64,000 nt of DNA, taken from positions 186,001-250,000 of the forward strand of contig NZ_BCMG01000003.1 of NCBI RefSeq assembly GCF_002217945.1, given 5' to 3'. The notes below the pieces were generated by a model. The model was given only the letters and a program-made list of their open reading frames with translations. It had not been told where the DNA came from and searched no databases. The stretch's first letter is position 1. Each line of letters opens with the position of its first letter. Of this stretch, positions 16,006 through 24,122 are shown in pieces. A program made the position numbers and the translations under genes. The DNA is from Secundilactobacillus silagei JCM 19001. GTDB taxonomy: Bacteria > Bacillota > Bacilli > Lactobacillales > Lactobacillaceae.

Positions 16006-17168
16006 GATGCTTTCACCTCACTGAATTTGTTCATAATCACTCGAAGATCATCTTCAGAAACAATGTCGGTATGATCCGCTTTATTCTTAAAATGGGGGAA
16101 AATAATCTTCATATCGTCGCGGTCAACGTCGTAACCCATTTTGTGCAATTTACTCATTACGGCGTGGGACCCTGAAAGCTTTCCAAGTGGCAACGTTGTC
16201 TTAGCAGCACCAACGGATTCAGGGGTCAAAATTTCGTAAGTCTGCGGGTTCTTAAGCATCCCGTCTTGGTGAATCCCTGATTCGTGGGCAAAGGCGTTGG
16301 CACCAACCACGGCCTTGTTATGCGGTACTGGCATCTTAGCGAATTTGCTGATCATGTCGCTGGTGCGCTTGGTTTCCTTCATATTAATGTTGTTGGTGGC
16401 ATCATAGTAATCTTTACGAACGTACATTGCCGCAGCAACTTCTTCCAAGGCTGCGTTACCAGCACGTTCACCGATGCCGTTAATAGTGCCTTCAATCCGA
16501 GTAGCACCATTTTCAATGGAAGCTAGGCTGTTGGCCACTGCCATGCCGAGATCATCGTGGCAGTGAACGGAGAAGGTGTACTTATCAAAATCAGTCACGT
16601 TTTCACGCAGGTTCTTAAAGAGTGCGGCGAATTCAACGGGATTGGTGTACCCTACAGTGTCTGGAATATTAATCACGGTTGCACCAGCCGCAATGGCCGC
16701 GTTGATCGATTCAACCAAGAAATCAGGCTCAGTTCGAGTCGCATCTTCTGGTGAAAATTCCACGATATCGAAGAACTTGTGCGCGTATGAAACGCAGTCG
16801 GTAATGGTATCGATCACTTGTTCTTTGGACATATGGAGTTTGGAATCACGGTGAATTGGACTAGTGGCAATGAAGACGTGGACTTGTTTATGGGCAGCGT
16901 CTGCAGTGGCTTTGACACAGGCATCAATATCACCCTTTCGAGCTCGAGCAAGACCAGTTACACAGGTGTGCTTCACGGCACGTGAAACGGCTTGAACAGC
17001 TTCAAAGTCCCCTTCTGAAGCAACTGGGAAACCAGCTTCGATCACATCAACGCCCCAAGCTTCGAGCTGTTTAGCAATGGCCACTTTTTCATCAATACTG
17101 AAGTTAACACCGATGGTTTGTTCGCCGTCACGCAGCGTGGTATCAAAAAACTGAATTTGTTTAGTCAT
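16002..17168 (-). CDS. leuA: 2-isopropylmalate synthase, short form lacking the regulatory domain
   Basis: 388 residues from the ATG at 17168, chosen because AGGAGG (17178-17183) is nine bases upstream; in-frame upstream codons overlap or precede that site. It condenses acetyl-CoA with 2-ketoisovalerate, the first leucine-specific step. [11 protein letters not shown] (metal Asp and catalytic Arg), [15 protein letters not shown] (the HxH metal ligands) and [14 protein letters not shown] are the HMGL-family signatures; [12 protein letters not shown] marks the linker. It ends after that subdomain, without the roughly 120-residue C-terminal domain that binds leucine in the usual 510-residue enzyme. 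The natural ATGA overlap with leuB argues against truncation by error. Homocitrate-synthase-like activity is the alternative, but the operon favours LeuA. Confidence 0.93.
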   Translation of the reverse strand: MTKQIQFFDTTLRDGEQTIGVNFSIDEKVAIAKQLEAWGVDVIEAGFPVASEGDFEAVQAVSRAVKHTCVTGLARARKGDIDACVKATADAAHKQVHVFIATSPIHRDSKLHMSKEQVIDTITDCVSYAHKFFDIVEFSPEDATRTEPDFLVESINAAIAAGATVINIPDTVGYTNPVEFAALFKNLRENVTDFDKYTFSVHCHDDLGMAVANSLASIENGATRIEGTINGIGERAGNAALEEVAAAMYVRKDYYDATNNINMKETKRTSDMISKFAKMPVPHNKAVVGANAFAHESGIHQDGMLKNPQTYEILTPESVGAAKTTLPLGKLSGSHAVMSKLHKMGYDVDRDDMKIIFPHFKNKADHTDIVSEDDLRVIMNKFSEVKAS

Positions 17169-17200
17169 ATGTATCATCCTCCTGGATTTAAGTTTATTAA

Positions 17201-17299
17201 CAAAAAACAACACCTCATTCGCTTTGAATGGGGTGTTGTTTTGCCAAGCCCCATTTCATAACGCAAATAGGACTTGACGTGTTACACAATGTCAAATCC
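17201..17299 (-). promoter_or_regulatory. Leucine attenuator: terminator, antiterminator and upstream hairpin
   Basis: Terminator: AACAACACCTCATTC / GAATGGGGTGTTGTT (17206-17240) ending in a U-run on the minus strand. Antiterminator: CCCCATT/AATGGGG (17227-17233 with 17249-17255) uses part of the terminator stem, so the two are mutually exclusive. A further 9-bp hairpin (17270-17299) just after the leader peptide could pair for pausing. Confidence 0.8.
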
Positions 17300-17303
17300 T
17301 AGG

Positions 17304-17366
17304 TCATAATAATAAGGCTAATAAAGAGGTTGCAAGTGTTGAGTTGTTATTGAATTGAACAGTCAT
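17304..17366 (-). CDS. leuL: Leucine operon leader peptide
   Basis: 20 codons starting at ATG 17366 behind AAGGAGGTACATCTG. The peptide ends in LATSLLALLL: seven codons of the last ten region are Leu-rich, with CTT once and TTA five times. Its stop lies directly before the first attenuator hairpin. This is the classic ribosome-stalling design: slow decoding of Leu codons when leucine is scarce favours the antiterminator and reads into leuABCD. Confidence 0.85.
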   Translation of the reverse strand: MTVQFNNNSTLATSLLALLL

Positions 17367-17628
17367 CAGATGTACCTCCTTATCTTTTGGTCGTTTTTAG
17401 TATGCTCATAGGTTAGCATAGCAAATGAGAGCTGACAAACGGTTTTCTAATATTCCTGACAGATTACTCATTAAATTGTTATTTTATGTCAAGCTACGCC
17501 TAGTATCCCCAAACAGCCCCTTTTTTAATATTCTTTTTTCTCATGAATATATTCTTTATTTATTGATATTCTATTGGAATATTAAGACAATCATCAAAAT
17601 TTGTCATGATAGAAGATACTAATTATGC

Positions 17629-17634
17629 TATACT
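17629..17634 (+). promoter_or_regulatory. Extended -10 promoter of the toxin-antitoxin pair
   Basis: TGCTATACT matches an extended -10 (TGnTATAAT type), 50 bases before the antitoxin ATG; there is no clear -35. The remaining AT-rich stretch from about 17400 to 17620 shows nothing else I can name. Confidence 0.5.
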
Positions 17635-17683
17635 ACTTTTATGAAATGATGAATTTGTTATAACGAAAGGGACGATCAACCTC

Positions 17684-17905
17684 ATGAATGAAATTAAATC
17701 ACAACGTCAAATCATTCAAGTTGGCAATTCATTAGCGATTACCATTCCCGCAAATATTGCGCGCAAACTGAAAGTCCAAAAGGGAGATGCCATTGACGTC
17801 TCTTTTCGAAATGATATCCAGCTCGATGATCAATTTTTCCAAAGTCTAGAAACGGTCATTGATCAATTTAACGGCGCGCTTAATCAACTACGAGGTGAAC
17901 AGTAA
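17684..17905 (+). CDS. AbrB/MazE-family antitoxin
   Basis: 73 residues. The N-terminal 45 residues (RQIIQVGNSLAITIPANIARKLKVQKGDAIDVSF) form the swapped-hairpin AbrB fold typical of MazE and related antitoxins, which bind DNA and repress their own promoter. The C-terminal tail (about 46-73) would contact the toxin. Its TAA overlaps the ATG of the next gene, so both are translated together. Antitoxin-first order and coupling are classic for type II systems. The long gap between the AAAGGG site and the ATG suggests modest initiation. Confidence 0.85.
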   Translation: MNEIKSQRQIIQVGNSLAITIPANIARKLKVQKGDAIDVSFRNDIQLDDQFFQSLETVIDQFNGALNQLRGEQ

Positions 17906-18288
17906 TGCGTTATCTAACGGCAGATGAATTAGTTGCCATCAATAGTCGTCTAGTTCTCAATAACGGCCAGCAGCCTGGCATCAACAATGTCGACCAGCTG
18001 GATAAGATTATTGCGGTTCCCCAATCCACCTTTTACGATCAAAGCCTGCGAGAAATGGTCGCCAATAAAACCGGCTTTTTGCTGGAAGCCATTATTTCCG
18101 GTAAACCGTTTTTGAGCATGAACCTGCAGACTGCAATGATTGCCGTGGCAACCCTAGCTGATTTAAATGATTATCGGCTAACTTTCACTGACGATGAAGT
18201 GGTGGATTTGGTTAACCGCGTCAATCAGAATACCCTTGAAGCAACCGATCTGTTTGGTATTTTTAACAGCCATTTGAAGCAAAAATAA
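17905..18288 (+). CDS. Doc-like (Fic-fold) toxin with degenerate catalytic motif
   Basis: 127 residues. The N-terminal YLTADELVAINSRLVLNNGQQPGINNVDQLDKIIAVPQSTFY matches the death-on-curing family closely, including the D-x-L-x2-I pattern. In active Doc/Fic proteins the centre reads HxFx(D/N)(G/A)NKRxA. Here residues 67-77 read KPFLSMNLQTA: the catalytic His, the acidic or Asn position, the Gly/Ala, the Lys and the Arg are all changed, while P, F and one N stay. The reading frame is intact and coupled to its antitoxin. It may be inactive, act as a binding-only effector, or have a different chemistry. A terminator follows. Confidence 0.8.
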   Translation: MRYLTADELVAINSRLVLNNGQQPGINNVDQLDKIIAVPQSTFYDQSLREMVANKTGFLLEAIISGKPFLSMNLQTAMIAVATLADLNDYRLTFTDDEVVDLVNRVNQNTLEATDLFGIFNSHLKQK

Positions 18289-18293
18289 ACCAT

Positions 18294-18340
18294 AAAGTGC
18301 AGCTCAATTTCCAAAATTTGGAAACTGAGTTGCACTTTTT
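18294..18340. terminator. Bidirectional terminator
   Basis: AAAGTGCA.CTCA.TTTCC / GGAAA.TGAG.TGCACTTT with a short central loop. It lies between the toxin (+) and the LysR regulator (-). Confidence 0.8.
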
Positions 18341-18350
18341 ATTTAACCCT

Positions 18351-19253
18351 TTATTCACCATTTCCCGGTACTTTTAACTGTTTCAAAACTTCAATGAAAC
18401 GTTTCTCTTCAGGCGTTAACACGTACCCTTGCCGTGTGACGACCGAAATATTAAACCGTTCAGCTACGGGATCCAAGACTGTTAAGCAGGCCAGGGAGTC
18501 CTCGTCTGCTGGACTGACCACATCCCGGACCAATAGACTAATACCGAGATTTTCCTTCACCAGACTGGTGATCCAGGACGTATCCGGTGTTTTATAGATT
18601 ACTGGTGGATTTACACCCGCAAACCGGCTGAAGGCTTTAAACGCCTTGGGGTGAACAAATCGCCGGTTTAACATAATAAACTCTTCATCCGCCAGTTCTT
18701 TAAAATACACGCTGCCCTGATTAGCCAGCCGGTGTTGACAACTCACCACAATCACAAAGGGCCGACTACCAATATGCCGAACGTTTAATGAAGAATCATG
18801 CAGTGGCAAAACTGAAGCCAGTAAAGCAATGTCAACTTTACCGTTCTTCACAGCCTCTAATAAATCACCAGAACCAGTCTCAGTGACGTCTAAACGCTGT
18901 AACAGCCCCTCTTTTAACAGTTGACCGGCTAATGAAGGAAAGTACAGTGAGCCAATAATTGGTGGCAGGCCGAAGCGAATTCGCGATAATTTAGCGTTTT
19001 CAATTTCTTGATGGGCTAAATTTAAATTAGCAGTGATCGTACTAGCTTTTTCGTATAACAATAACCCGGACCGCGTAATTTCGGTCCGATTGTGAGCACG
19101 ATCAACGTATACTAGATCATCTTCAAATTCGCGTTCAAGTCGCTTAACCGCCTGGGTAATGGTTGGCTGCGAAACATTAAACGCCTTAGCAACGACAGTA
19201 TAATTACGTTTTTCGACTAATGCTTTAAAGTAGGCTAAGTCTTTTGTGTTCAT
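18351..19253 (-). CDS. LysR-family transcriptional regulator of the dicarboxylate cluster (predicted)
   Basis: 300 residues. Residues 1-60 hold the LysR winged helix: LAYFKALVEKRNYTVVAKAFNVSQPTITQAVKRLEREF. The effector domain follows from about 90 (RIRFGLPPIIGSLYFPSL...). It is transcribed after the DASS transporter gene but separated from it by a terminator, so it has its own promoter. Its position beside a dicarboxylate transporter and near fumarase and fumarate reductase genes suggests it senses an organic acid such as malate; the regulators of malolactic and citrate genes in lactic acid bacteria are of this type. The target sites are not proven. Confidence 0.9.
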   Translation of the reverse strand: MNTKDLAYFKALVEKRNYTVVAKAFNVSQPTITQAVKRLEREFEDDLVYVDRAHNRTEITRSGLLLYEKASTITANLNLAHQEIENAKLSRIRFGLPPIIGSLYFPSLAGQLLKEGLLQRLDVTETGSGDLLEAVKNGKVDIALLASVLPLHDSSLNVRHIGSRPFVIVVSCQHRLANQGSVYFKELADEEFIMLNRRFVHPKAFKAFSRFAGVNPPVIYKTPDTSWITSLVKENLGISLLVRDVVSPADEDSLACLTVLDPVAERFNISVVTRQGYVLTPEEKRFIEVLKQLKVPGNGE

Positions 19254-19298
19254 TTTTCGACTCCTTCGATTAAATTACTCACAATAGCTTAGCACAAA

Positions 19299-19341
19299 CG
19301 AAAAAGTTGTGCCCGTATAATTACCGGACACAACTTTTTTG
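19299..19341 (-). terminator. Terminator of the DASS transporter gene
   Basis: AAAAAGTTGTG.CCG / CGG.CACAACTTTTTT stem downstream of the transporter stop at 19362. Confidence 0.85.
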
Positions 19342-19361
19342 AATTCTATATTAGAAACTTT

Positions 19362-20780
19362 TTACCACATGCCGAGGACTTTCATCCAAAGGGAACCAAT
19401 TCCGCCCCAAACGATGATGTAAACAATACCCAAGATGAAGTTTAGACGCCACCAGTCGCTTTGCTTGTTGTAACCAGCACCAAACAGCGCTGAAGCAGGA
19501 CCGTTAGCATATTGCGTGGTTGAACCGAAGATCGCACCGGTAAAGCCAAGAATCATTGCGGCAAAGGTTGCGGGTGCACCGGCTGAAATAGCAACGGCCA
19601 GTAAGGCACCGTACATTGCCGTAACGTGGGCAGTCCCTGATGCAAACAGGTAGTGGCTGTAGAAGTAGAACAGTACCAAAACCAGTAAGACAATTTCCCA
19701 ACTCATACCATGCAAGCTGCTACCTAAAGTCTTTGATAACCAAGGAATCAAACCTAAAACGTTTAATTCATTAGCCATGAAGATCAGGATTGAGAACCAG
19801 ATAATCGTGTTCCAAGCACCAGTTTCATTCAAAATATCTTTAACGCTTAAAACACCGGTCAATAGCAGTAAAACAACGGCTAAGAAAGCAACCGTAGAAG
19901 CTTCCAAACCAATAAAGCTAGAGATCATCCAGAGGAATAGGGCAATGACGAACACAGTTGCCATGATCTTTTCAGGTAATGACATCTTACCCATTTCAGC
20001 AAGTTCTTTGTCAGCCCATTCTTTGGCATTAGGCGTTTCTTTAATTTCAGGTGGGTACATCTTGTAAATCAACCATGGTACTAATACTAAACAAATAATA
20101 CCAGGAACAAGAGCGGCAATGAACCAGCCCATCCATGAAATCTGGACGTGCATCCCTTTGGCCAACGCAACGGCAACCAAGTTAGGTGCCATGGCAGTCA
20201 TGAACATTCCTGAAGTAATAATGTTACCGTGGAATTCAGTAAACATTAAGTATGAACCAATCTTACTTTGCGTACCATCTTTAGGTGTTGAACCAAATGA
20301 TTCTGATAAAGAATCGATGATTGGCATAACGATTCCACCGGCACGGGCAGTGTTACTTGGTGTAGCTGGCGCAGTAACCAGATCAACACCGATCAATGCA
20401 TATGATAATCCCAGTGTTCGTTTACCAAACAAGCGAACGAAAATCATAGCAATTCGACGTCCCAGACCCGTGTTAATAAAGCCACGTGACAGGAAGTAAG
20501 CCATACCGATCATCCAAACGGTGTCGTTACCAAAACCAACGGCGGCATCTTCCATTTTTACAACGCCCAGTAACACGGATAAGGTAATCCCAATCAGTGC
20601 TACCCCAGCAATTGGTAAGGGTTGTGTAATACAGCCAAGAATCGTCGCAACGAAGATGGCTAACATGTGCCAGGCAAGGATTGAAACACCAGCTGGCTTA
20701 ATTGGTGCTAAAAACCAAATGATCAAGCCGACAGCTATCGGCAAGATAAATTTCTTATAATTAATTTTGTTGAGTGTCAT
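19362..20780 (-). CDS. DASS-family dicarboxylate transporter (CitT/TtdT-like)
   Basis: 472 residues with about 12-14 hydrophobic segments, divalent anion:sodium symporter family. The substrate-site SNT signature is visible in APATPSNTARAGGIVMPII, and the second inverted-repeat counterpart is in FGSTTQYANGPASALFGAGY. The closest-looking relatives are the CitT, TtdT and SodiT1 exchangers, which swap citrate, tartrate or malate for succinate. The start is ATG behind AGGAG. Its promoter region shares three sequence blocks with that of fumC, tying it to the fumarase and fumarate reductase genes. I infer dicarboxylate uptake in exchange for succinate. The exact substrate is open. Confidence 0.9.
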   Translation of the reverse strand: MTLNKINYKKFILPIAVGLIIWFLAPIKPAGVSILAWHMLAIFVATILGCITQPLPIAGVALIGITLSVLLGVVKMEDAAVGFGNDTVWMIGMAYFLSRGFINTGLGRRIAMIFVRLFGKRTLGLSYALIGVDLVTAPATPSNTARAGGIVMPIIDSLSESFGSTPKDGTQSKIGSYLMFTEFHGNIITSGMFMTAMAPNLVAVALAKGMHVQISWMGWFIAALVPGIICLVLVPWLIYKMYPPEIKETPNAKEWADKELAEMGKMSLPEKIMATVFVIALFLWMISSFIGLEASTVAFLAVVLLLLTGVLSVKDILNETGAWNTIIWFSILIFMANELNVLGLIPWLSKTLGSSLHGMSWEIVLLVLVLFYFYSHYLFASGTAHVTAMYGALLAVAISAGAPATFAAMILGFTGAIFGSTTQYANGPASALFGAGYNKQSDWWRLNFILGIVYIIVWGGIGSLWMKVLGMW

Positions 20781-20919
20781 TTTTTATGATCTCCTATAAT
20801 AGCTCTATTTTCCATTTATATAATTAGAATAATGTCGTTAACATTTTGGCAATCAAATCATCGCCAATTCTGTAATTTACCAGTTTTAACCTCCATTAAA
20901 TTTACGGTTGTTACACAGA

Positions 20920-21151
20920 TAATAACAATCATATTTTCGTGATATTATTCACTAACATACATAGAATAATAATTAAATATGTCATTGTCAAATGTTCAAT
21001 TGCCTATTATATTTGGTTATGAGGTTGATATGTAGGCGTTTATGCGCCCATATTTTTGTTGCATTACCTTTCAATTATTTAAATTATTTTTTGTAAATTT
21101 CGTTTATATTTTCACACACGCTTTTTGAAAGCCTCATTCAAGCGTTTTCAA
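20920..21151 (-). promoter_or_regulatory. Conserved promoter region of the DASS transporter gene
   Basis: Three blocks also occur upstream of fumC (28425-28626): A, 20938-20973, containing the dyad-like GTGAATAATATCAC; B, 20987-21020, around CCTATTATATTTG; C, about 21087-21130, around CACACA. Between A and B the minus strand carries TTGACA-N17-TATTCT. A 15/16 cre match (minus strand TTGAAAACGCTTGAAT, 21136-21151) marks CcpA control. Confidence 0.7.
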
Positions 21152-21178
21152 AACAACTTCTGTTAATTTTAAAACAAA

Positions 21179-21234
21179 AAAAGAGACTGGCCCATAATTC
21201 GGTTAAGTTTCAGCCGACTACGTTCCAATCTCTG
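21179..21234 (-). terminator. Terminator of the lar operon
   Basis: On the minus strand AGAGATTGG pairs with CCAGTCTCT (one mismatch) with an inner CGG/CCG, followed by a run of seven T. Confidence 0.7.
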
Positions 21235-21257
21235 CTAGTAAACCAGTTTAAAGCTTT

Positions 21258-22091
21258 CTATTCATGATAAGCCTTTACCTGCTCATCACTAAGTTCGTCA
21301 TTCATATGGCCACTGATAAAACCACCAAGATCTAACGAGACATACTTAAACCCGTAGCCTTTCAGGGTTGCGTTAACACTTGTATTCAGCGCTAATAAAG
21401 CGGTCATCTTATCAGCGGGGACTTCAATTCGCGCAACCGTATCGTGAACTCTAACGCGGACGGTATCGAAGCCTAACGAACGCAGATACGCTTCAGATTT
21501 CATGACCATGGTAATCTTTTCTTGAGTGATCGTTGTGTTGTAGGGGAATCTTGAAGAAACGCTGCATGAAGGGACCTTATTCCAATTGGTTAACTGATAC
21601 TGGCGTGCTAAATCACGAACATCAGCTTTAGTAAAGCCATTAATTTCGAGTGGACTAACCGCTTTTTCTTCATCCCTGGCTTTTAATCCTGGTCGATAAT
21701 CCGCAAGGTCGTCATAGATAATGCCATCAAAAACAACGTCACTCTTGTATTGGCGTTTAAGTTCATTCATCCGTTCGTAAAACAGCTTCTTAGCCGCGTA
21801 CCAGCTGTTAGGCGTATTGTGACGGACATCATCATTAGCTAGGTACGCAATTTTCGTTTCAACAACTTCAACACCCAGTGAGTGCCCTAATTCAATTGCC
21901 TTGTTAAATTCTTCATCGCTAAACAGTTCGGAATTAGCGACAACCGCTTTCACATTTTGACTGCCTAATTGGTCCATGGCTGCCTTTAACATAACGGTAC
22001 TGTCGATCCCACCAGAAAATGCCACCAGTGCGGAATGATACTGCTTAACAGTTGCATTTAATGCGTCAGTTTTACTCATTACTGTATCCAT
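21258..22091 (-). CDS. larE: LarE, ATP-dependent sacrificial sulfur insertase
   Basis: 277 residues. It adenylates the carboxylates of the dicarboxylated nicotinate precursor and donates sulfur from its own cysteine, giving the dithio-carboxylate of the nickel-pincer nucleotide. The PP-loop is ALVAFSGGIDST near residue 25. The sacrificial Cys falls at residue 176 (PSCSVSSRFPY), the number used for the L. plantarum enzyme, so this is the Cys-donor type rather than the [4Fe-4S] type. The start is ATG behind TGGAGGG. It is the last gene of larABCE, 17 bases after larC. Confidence 0.95.
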   Translation of the reverse strand: MDTVMSKTDALNATVKQYHSALVAFSGGIDSTVMLKAAMDQLGSQNVKAVVANSELFSDEEFNKAIELGHSLGVEVVETKIAYLANDDVRHNTPNSWYAAKKLFYERMNELKRQYKSDVVFDGIIYDDLADYRPGLKARDEEKAVSPLEINGFTKADVRDLARQYQLTNWNKVPSCSVSSRFPYNTTITQEKITMVMKSEAYLRSLGFDTVRVRVHDTVARIEVPADKMTALLALNTSVNATLKGYGFKYVSLDLGGFISGHMNDELSDEQVKAYHE

Positions 22092-22108
22092 AATATTCCC
22101 TCCATTTA

Positions 22109-23344
22109 CTATTCTTGATAAAGCTTTTTAACCTCGTCATACACCGTATTCAATGGTAAATCAAACTTTTCAGCAATCTCCTTACAATCCTCGTATTCCG
22201 GCGTAATGCGTTTGATATCGTTAAAACTAGCAACTTTTAGTCGAACAATCATATTCCTATAGGTAACCTTTTTAAAACTTCTCTGCATGATTGTTCTCTG
22301 GTAAGGAATATACCGCACACCCTTGGCAGTTGTCGCTTTAAAAATGAGCCTGATGAGCTGATCTTGATCCTGTTCTTTAACTAGCACCGTCAACTTGACC
22401 CCCGGCCGGTTTTTCTTCATCTGAATCGGGGTAAAGAACACGTCTAACGCACCATTCGCTAATAGTTGATCCATAGCGTAACCAAGGCCTTCAGCGGTTT
22501 GATCATCAATATTAGTTTCAATTTGAATCACCTGATCGTGAGTCGCTGAAACATCGGCATGTGAATCGGTCTTTTCAAGGACAAATACCCTTAACGCATT
22601 AAACAGGCCCGTATCACGTTTGCCAAAACCATAGCCCACTTTTTGAATATCGTCATTTTGATCAAGTGAGCTAAATTCACTCACAAACTCTTTAACAATG
22701 CCCAAACCAGTTGGCGTCAACAATTCTGTGTGGACCTGAGTATTCTGTTTGACTGGAATCGTACGTTCAGTCAGCATTTGCGCGACTGCCGGCACAGGAA
22801 CGGGCATCCGACCGTGAGCAACGTCAATAAAACCGGTACCGTCCGTAATGGTCGAACATTTAACGTTATCAACCCCCAGTAGTTCCATAGCAATGCAAGA
22901 ACCGACAATGTCGACGATGGAATCCAACGCTCCAACCTCATGAAAATGAACTTCATTTAACGGGACGTTATGCACCTTCGATTCTGCCCGGCCAATATCT
23001 TGAAAAATTGAAATCGCGTGTTTTTTGACCGTCTCGGATAAGTCACTGTTTTCAATTAATTTAACGATATCATCAAGATGCCGACCATGGTGGTGACCAT
23101 GATGTTCCTGCTCGCGATGTTCAATAAAACCGTGGTCCTTTTCACCAGAGTCTAAAACAACATCAAAGTTAGTCCCATAAATGGCACTTTTAGCAATTCG
23201 TTCTGCCGTCAATGTATAACCGCTGACGTGCAGTTTTTTTAATTCCGTTTCAATAGCATGCAGATCAATACCTAAATCAATCAGCGCACCTAGGAACATA
23301 TCACCGCTCATCCCTGAAAACGCGTCTAAATACAAAGTCTTCAT
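22109..23344 (-). CDS. larC: LarC, nickel insertion cyclometallase (uninterrupted form)
   Basis: 411 residues. It uses CTP to insert nickel into the pincer pyridinium dithioacid. YLDAFSGMSGDMFLGALIDLGI opens the protein; an HHGHHHGRH stretch at about 85-92 probably binds nickel; HFHEVGALDSIVDIVGSCIAMELL is the conserved core. In L. plantarum the protein is split as larC1 and larC2 and made by programmed frameshifting; here both halves lie in one frame. ATG 23344 is preferred to TTG 23350 because GAGG is seven bases upstream of it. It lies 18 bases after larB. Confidence 0.95.
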   Translation of the reverse strand: MKTLYLDAFSGMSGDMFLGALIDLGIDLHAIETELKKLHVSGYTLTAERIAKSAIYGTNFDVVLDSGEKDHGFIEHREQEHHGHHHGRHLDDIVKLIENSDLSETVKKHAISIFQDIGRAESKVHNVPLNEVHFHEVGALDSIVDIVGSCIAMELLGVDNVKCSTITDGTGFIDVAHGRMPVPVPAVAQMLTERTIPVKQNTQVHTELLTPTGLGIVKEFVSEFSSLDQNDDIQKVGYGFGKRDTGLFNALRVFVLEKTDSHADVSATHDQVIQIETNIDDQTAEGLGYAMDQLLANGALDVFFTPIQMKKNRPGVKLTVLVKEQDQDQLIRLIFKATTAKGVRYIPYQRTIMQRSFKKVTYRNMIVRLKVASFNDIKRITPEYEDCKEIAEKFDLPLNTVYDEVKKLYQE

Positions 23345-23362
23345 TATCAAACCTCAATTCAT

Positions 23363-24106
23363 CTACATATGATTAATTAAACTGGCAGAATAAGCGGCCC
23401 CAAAGCCGTTATCAATGTTCACGACCGTTACCCCTTCAGCACAGCTGTTTAACATCGTTAAAAGTGCGCTGAGGCCGTTAAAACTGCTGCCATAACCAAT
23501 ACTTGTCGGTAGCGCAATCACGGGACTGGCAACTAGTCCACCAACCACACTGGCTAACGCGCCGTCCATTCCAGCCGCAACGATCACGACTTTAGCCCCG
23601 CGAATAACGTCTAAGTGTTCAAACAAGCGGTGGATGCCAGCAACCCCCACGTCATAAACCCGTTCGACACGATTACCAAACGTTTCGGCCGTTACAGTCG
23701 CTTCTTCAGTGATCGGGATATCCGAGGTCCCCGCGCTCACGATTGCGATATACGAATCTGACGGTGGCGTCATCGGACTGCCAACCACTAAACAACGTGC
23801 TGTTCGATAGTATTTGGTCTGCGCGATCTTTTGGGACACAGACTGGGCTTTTGCGGGAGAAATTCTGGTACATAACACCACTTGCTCGTTTTCCCGAAAT
23901 TTTTCGATAATTGCTGTAATCTGTTCAGCCGTCTTACCTTCGCCAAAAACCGTTTCGGGATAACCCGTTCGTTGCTGCCGCTCTAAATCCAGATCGGCAA
24001 AAGACAGCCCCTTTCCCTTCTCAGTCAACTTTTTCATGGCTGCGTCAACGTCGATCTCGTGTCGTTCAACCGCTCTTAAAATGTTGATCATCTTATCCTG
24101 TCCCAT
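23363..24106 (-). CDS. larB: LarB, NaAD carboxylase/hydrolase
   Basis: 247 residues. It carboxylates and hydrolyses nicotinic acid adenine dinucleotide, the first step towards the nickel-pincer cofactor. The C-terminal half resembles Pur[68 protein letters not shown] Cys in [20 protein letters not shown] near the C-terminus is conserved in the family. It begins 16 bases after larA and is co-transcribed with it. Confidence 0.95.
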   Translation of the reverse strand: MGQDKMINILRAVERHEIDVDAAMKKLTEKGKGLSFADLDLERQQRTGYPETVFGEGKTAEQITAIIEKFRENEQVVLCTRISPAKAQSVSQKIAQTKYYRTARCLVVGSPMTPPSDSYIAIVSAGTSDIPITEEATVTAETFGNRVERVYDVGVAGIHRLFEHLDVIRGAKVVIVAAGMDGALASVVGGLVASPVIALPTSIGYGSSFNGLSALLTMLNSCAEGVTVVNIDNGFGAAYSASLINHM

Positions 24107-24122
24107 AAGTGCCTCCTGAAAG

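Noticed and set aside
17425-17622. 65-residue ORF before the toxin-antitoxin genes
   Set aside because: AT-rich intergenic sequence, no Shine-Dalgarno, and it overlaps the likely promoter region.
20119-20499. Plus-strand ORF of 126 residues inside the DASS gene
   Set aside because: Antisense shadow frame of a well-supported membrane transporter; no start signal.
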